This document shows, piece by piece, positions 7,266-10,310 of a stretch of DNA of 10,310 bases; position 1 is the first letter of the stretch, and each line of letters starts with the position of its first letter. The notes under the pieces are model-generated. The model made no database searches and had not been told where the DNA came from. It worked only from the letters and a program-made list of their open reading frames with translations. The translations under genes and the position numbers were made by a program. The DNA is from Jimgerdemannia flammicorona (taxonomy: Eukaryota; Mucoromycota; Endogonomycetes; Endogonales; Endogonaceae), in contig RBNI01007437.1 in assembly GCA_003990745.1 (NCBI GenBank), positions 1 to 10,310 of the forward strand, in the 5' to 3' direction.

Positions 7266-8003
7266 GGGCTTTTGGGACAGGAGTGCTTTGGGGGAAGTGG
7301 AGATGGGCCTGGACATTGGCACCTCAATTCCTCTTTGTTAGATGACAAGACCCAATGGGATGAGTAGGCTAAGGACATTCAGCTGAGGGTGGAGAATTGG
7401 CAGCAGGAGGGTGCCTCAGTTGGGGTTAGGTGGTTGAGGATGAAGGAGATGGCCAAGATTTACTGGAGTGAGGCTGGCAAGGAGGTAGGGAAGCAGAGGA
7501 GGTGTCGAGTACATTGGGCTTCTACTAGATTGACTAAGCTTCTAGAGAAGTGGGTGAGGGTGAAGATATTGGAGGGAGAAGAGGATTGGAGGTTGATGAG
7601 GGCGAAAATGGAGGTTGGAGAACTACAACAGGTGCTGCGGGAAGAGGAAGAGGTGAGGGTACAGAGCTTGGCAGCACGGCTCTACTGGCAGGATTTGGAG
7701 GAGGGGGAGAGGCCCTTCAAGTTTCTTATGAGGGCTCTTCAGGCAAGGTGGGTACAACAATGGTGGGAAGAGGTGTTGGACTCAGATGGTATACTGGTGC
7801 ATGGAGTACAGGACATTCTTGGATCACTGAAGGAGAGATGGAGTGGATTGTGGAGTGAGGAGGAGGGTGGGGCAGATGCTGCAACTATTGACAGAACATT
7901 GGAGGATTGGCACCCACCACAAGTAGAGGGGCTAGATAACCTGGTGATGCCTGTACAGGAAAATGAGATCCACCAGGTTCTTGCCACGACAATACCAGGT
8001 ATG

Positions 8004-8840
8004 GCTCCTGGAGAGGATGGTCTGCCCTGGGACTTTTGGAAGTGAATGGTTGGAGTCCCAGGGGTGATGGGAGAGATGACAGTAATATGCAACTTCATTT
8101 TACAGACTGGGAGATGGGTGGGGGAGCAGGACCTTGGGCTGGTGATACTGCTCTATAAAAACAAAGGAAGGAGGGAGGATTGGAAGAACTGGCAGCCAAT
8201 AATGTTGCTAGATATGGACAGAAAGCTGGTGACTAAGGTGGTGGTGGCCAGACTACAGAAGGTGGTTCAGCAAGTCATGGGTGTTGAGCAGAGGGGATTT
8301 GTAGGTGGTCAGCTCATCAGGGATGGCACTGCCTGGGTACATGGAGTTATTGAAGGGGCAAGGGCCTGTGGACTAGATGGGCATCTAGTCTTCTTGGATC
8401 AGGAGAAGGCCTACAACCAGGTGCATAGAGTCTGGCTGGCGAAAGTTTTGGATAGGATGGGGGTTCTATTCCAATTCCAGTCAGCAATGATCAGCCTACT
8501 GGAAGAGAGTAGAGCTGCACTCATGTGTAATAGTCATAGAGGGGTGGTATTCCCCTTGGGTAGGAGGGTGCCCCAGGGGGACCCACTGTCCCCCATTTTG
8601 TATGCTCTTTCCCTAGAACCCCTTATGGATTAAATTAGGCAGAGGATAGAAGGACTCTCTGTCTTTGGCATAGAATGGAAAGTAGGGGCCTTTGCAGATG
8701 ACATGGTGGTTGGTTTGGATTCGATTGCTGATGTTGAAGAGCTCAAGAAGACTGTAGAGTGGTATGAGGAGAACTCTGGTGCGAAGCTGAATTGGCATAA
8801 GTGTGAAACAATGGTGCTCGGCAATGGCCTGGTGGGAGGA
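8004..8840 (+). other. reverse transcriptase domain of ORF2
   Basis: RT blocks in order: PGEDGLP (residues 476-482), LVILLYKNKG with NWQPIMLLD, QRGFVGGQLIRDG, block A FLDQEKAYNQV with catalytic Asp606, block B PQGDPLSP (664-671), block C FADD with Asp706/Asp707, then SGAKLNWHKCETMVLG. The Asp that usually ends the FEKAFD pattern is Asn612. Stops at 8043 and 8631 interrupt it. Confidence 0.95.
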
Positions 8841-9749
8841 GAGGTCATAGGAACAATCGTCCCCACTGGTGAAGCAGTATGGTACTTGGGCATCTATTTG
8901 TTGGTCTATGGGTCAGTTCTGCCCAGGCTTTGGTGGGAGCAGTGGATTGGAATCTGGGAGGAGGCCCTGCAGAGTTGGGGGGGAAGGCGATTTTCTCTGG
9001 CAGGAAGGGTCTCCATTTTGAATGTCTATTGGCTGCTGAAGTTGTGGTACCTGGCATATTATCTGGACTTCCCAGTCTGGGTAGTGAAGAGATTGGTGAA
9101 AACAGTGAAGGGATGGATCTGGGCTGGAGGGCAGAGTCAGATTGATTGGGAGATCTTGTCCCTACTAGTGGCAAGAGGTGGTCTGGGGCTAGTTGACTTT
9201 CCAAAATGGTTACACTGCTTGTGGGCATGGTGGCTGAAGAGGGCCGTGGAATTGAGAGGAGGTGGTTGGGTTCCTCTGCTACAGAAGATCTGGGAGAGGC
9301 AGTCATCACCAAGGGGCTCAACTGGTGATCTCCTCTCATTGGTTGGGCTTCAGAATACTAAACAACTGCGATATAAAGGATTTTGGTGGGAGATAGCAGA
9401 GGGGGTGCACCATATTGGAATTCATTGGCAGAGGAATGAAGGAGAGGAGGATTGGGACCTGGAGATGTGGAGATGGGATTGCATACTGCTGGGTGGTGCT
9501 CCTTTAATTGAGTTCAATATTGGTGATGGAATGGAATACCAATGGGGACCAGGCCTGGATCTGTGGCCTAGCAGTTGGCAAGGAGTTGGAATTGGTAAAG
9601 AGTGGGACTGGTACAGTGTCTGGACCTGGAGTGTTGCAGTGCGAAAGTGGATGCTGCCAAAGTACTGGGTGGTCTGGTGGCATATGCTGTGGAGGAATGT
9701 TATGCTCAATTTTCACTCAGGGCATCTTATCGTAGAGGGTCACTTCAAC

Positions 9750-9821
9750 TGTGAGAAGTGCCACAATGTAGGGCAGGAGGGGGGTTGTGTACAGACACCT
9801 GAACATTGGCTTGGAGAGTGC
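9750..9821 (+). other. C-terminal zinc-binding motif of ORF2
   Basis: Cys1057-x2-Cys1060-x8-Cys1069-x5-His1075-x4-Cys1080, containing TPEHWLGEC. It corresponds to the RT-associated zinc-binding motif (CxxC...EH-x4-C) found after the RT in many LINEs, where it helps bind RNA. Confidence 0.75.
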
Positions 9822-10181
9822 AAGGTATTGGGGGACTTTTGGCAGGCTATTGGAGAGCACTTGGGAGTATAACATAGGAGAGATGAAGTATGGGAGAGGT
9901 GGGAGGACTTGAGAGATTAATTGGTTGGAGGGATAGGGAAGGAGTGGATTACTTTGGGCTGGGCTTTAGCTATTTGGGTAGGGCTGGCCAGTCACTGGCT
10001 ATTTGTTTTTGAGGATAGGAGCAGACAGAGCTTGGGAGACTGGTTGTTGTGGTGGCGTTGGCTTATGGAAGATACATACCTTAACAGGCTGGTGGCTTGG
10101 TTGGGGGCTGCAGGGTGGTCGGAGATGCTGCTTAGTGGAGAAAATTTGTGGACAAAGTGGGGGGAGAGTGGGCATAATTAG

Positions 10182-10310
10182 TGAAAGAGTGATCTTTATC
10201 CATGAGGAGGTGGGGAGGAGTCCCCCTATGGGGATTGGATAGTGAGTGGTGATGATGTATACTTATTCATAGACTGGTAATAAAGGCAGAGTCCAAGTGA
10301 CTATAAAAAA
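10182..10310 (+). promoter_or_regulatory. LINE 3' UTR with hairpin, poly(A) signal and A tail
   Basis: Stem GGGGA (10212-10216) can pair with TCCCC (10221-10225) around a GGAG loop, and CCCC (10223-10226) could alternatively pair with GGGG (10230-10233). AATAAA lies at 10279-10284, followed by GTGACTATAAAAAA at the end. The same order occurs in the truncated copy at 2770-2890, which supports a functional 3' recognition element for the LINE reverse transcriptase. Confidence 0.8.

Larger units (their letters stand above)
6582..10181 (+). pseudogene. LINE ORF2: APE endonuclease / reverse transcriptase, six premature stops
   Basis: The ATG at 6582 opens MNSTTNIFSLNVNGLRG, the typical start of an APE-type LINE endonuclease; the frame runs 1199 codons to TAG at 10179. 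Endonuclease: residues 1-230. RT: about 475-760 with PGEDGLP, YKNKGRREDW, FLDQEKAYN, PQGDPLSP and FADD. Thumb/connection: RFSLAGRVSILN, LWYLA, GGLGLVDF. C-terminal zinc motif: about 1057-1080. The product would nick target DNA and prime cDNA synthesis on the element's own RNA. Premature stops at 7077 (TAG), 7365 (TAG), 8043 (TGA), 8631, 9870 and 9918 (TAA) all sit one C->T step from CAG, CGA or CAA; no frameshift exists. Tryptophan is unusually abundant, which fits CGG to TGG decay. RNase H was not found. Confidence 0.93.
4441..10310 (+). mobile_element. near-full-length non-LTR retrotransposon (LINE), decayed
   Basis: About 5.9 kb with the standard two-ORF LINE order: ORF1, then ORF2 with APE endonuclease, reverse transcriptase and zinc motif, a 3' UTR of about 130 bases, AATAAA and a short A tail ending at the window edge. 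No LTRs are present. The sense strand is markedly G-rich and C-poor. No RNase H domain is visible after the RT. The RT-thumb/C-terminal layout (WYLA, GGLGLVDF, then C-x2-C...H-x4-C) resembles L1/Tx1-like and fungal Tad1-like LINEs; the clade cannot be settled by eye. Premature stops make this copy non-autonomous, but there are no frameshifts, so it is a relatively young copy. Confidence 0.92.

Noticed and set aside
8845..9339. 164-aa antisense ORF opposite the RT thumb region
   Set aside because: The plus-strand frame here carries clear RT-associated motifs (LAGRVSILN, GGLGLVDF), so this is a shadow.
1..10310. A novel multi-gene defence or biosynthetic system
   Set aside because: Every coding segment that can be recognised belongs to an hAT transposase or a LINE; the rest is repeat or AT-rich DNA.

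Overview
The window reads as a nest of decayed transposable elements from a eukaryotic, very probably fungal, genome. The grounds are a non-LTR retrotransposon (LINE) with polyadenylated 3' ends, an hAT transposase relic split by short (73-118 nt) GT-AG-type introns, no sign of bacterial genes, and decay dominated by C->T / G->A changes, as expected from RIP-like or cytosine-methylation mutation. The species cannot be named from the sequence.

Layout. 1-2015: AT-rich DNA with no gene I can support, holding several tandem-repeat fields: a 16-bp exact tandem at 499-530, a G-rich minisatellite around 959-1125, and an 89-bp higher-order array built on an AGAGCTTNRAATATAG motif at about 1429-1885. 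2016-4408 (minus strand): a degenerate hAT (Ac-like) transposase gene whose exons can be followed in frame through five introns, from the segment before the catalytic core to the C-terminal hATC dimerisation domain; the N-terminal zinc-finger part is not in the window. Inside its fourth visible exon (2770-2890) lies a 121-bp, 5'-truncated LINE end with a 12-A tail and a 13-16 bp target-site duplication. Its largest intron (3638-3898) carries a 19-bp minisatellite and 50 consecutive T.

4441 (or up to about 4500) to 10310 (plus strand): a nearly full-length LINE. ORF1 (4527-6551) is a glycine-rich to lysine/glutamate-rich protein of unknown fold. ORF2 (6582-10181) has an APE-type endonuclease, a reverse transcriptase with an intact FADD box and a C-terminal CCHC-like zinc motif. 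The whole 4527-10181 stretch stays in one reading frame with no frameshift. It is broken only by stop codons, each one C->T step from CAA, CAG or CGA. The 3' end (hairpin, AATAAA, ...ACTATAAAAAA) matches the truncated copy in the hAT gene, so both belong to one LINE family.

How the parts relate. The hAT element is the oldest visible layer. A short LINE copy landed in its transposase exon, and a long LINE copy probably landed in or just upstream of its 5' part, so the missing hAT N-terminus may lie beyond position 10310. Nothing here looks like an active host gene or a new multi-gene system. The main interest is the datable nesting, the in-frame ORF1-ORF2 arrangement, the mutated intron donors and the repeat arrays.
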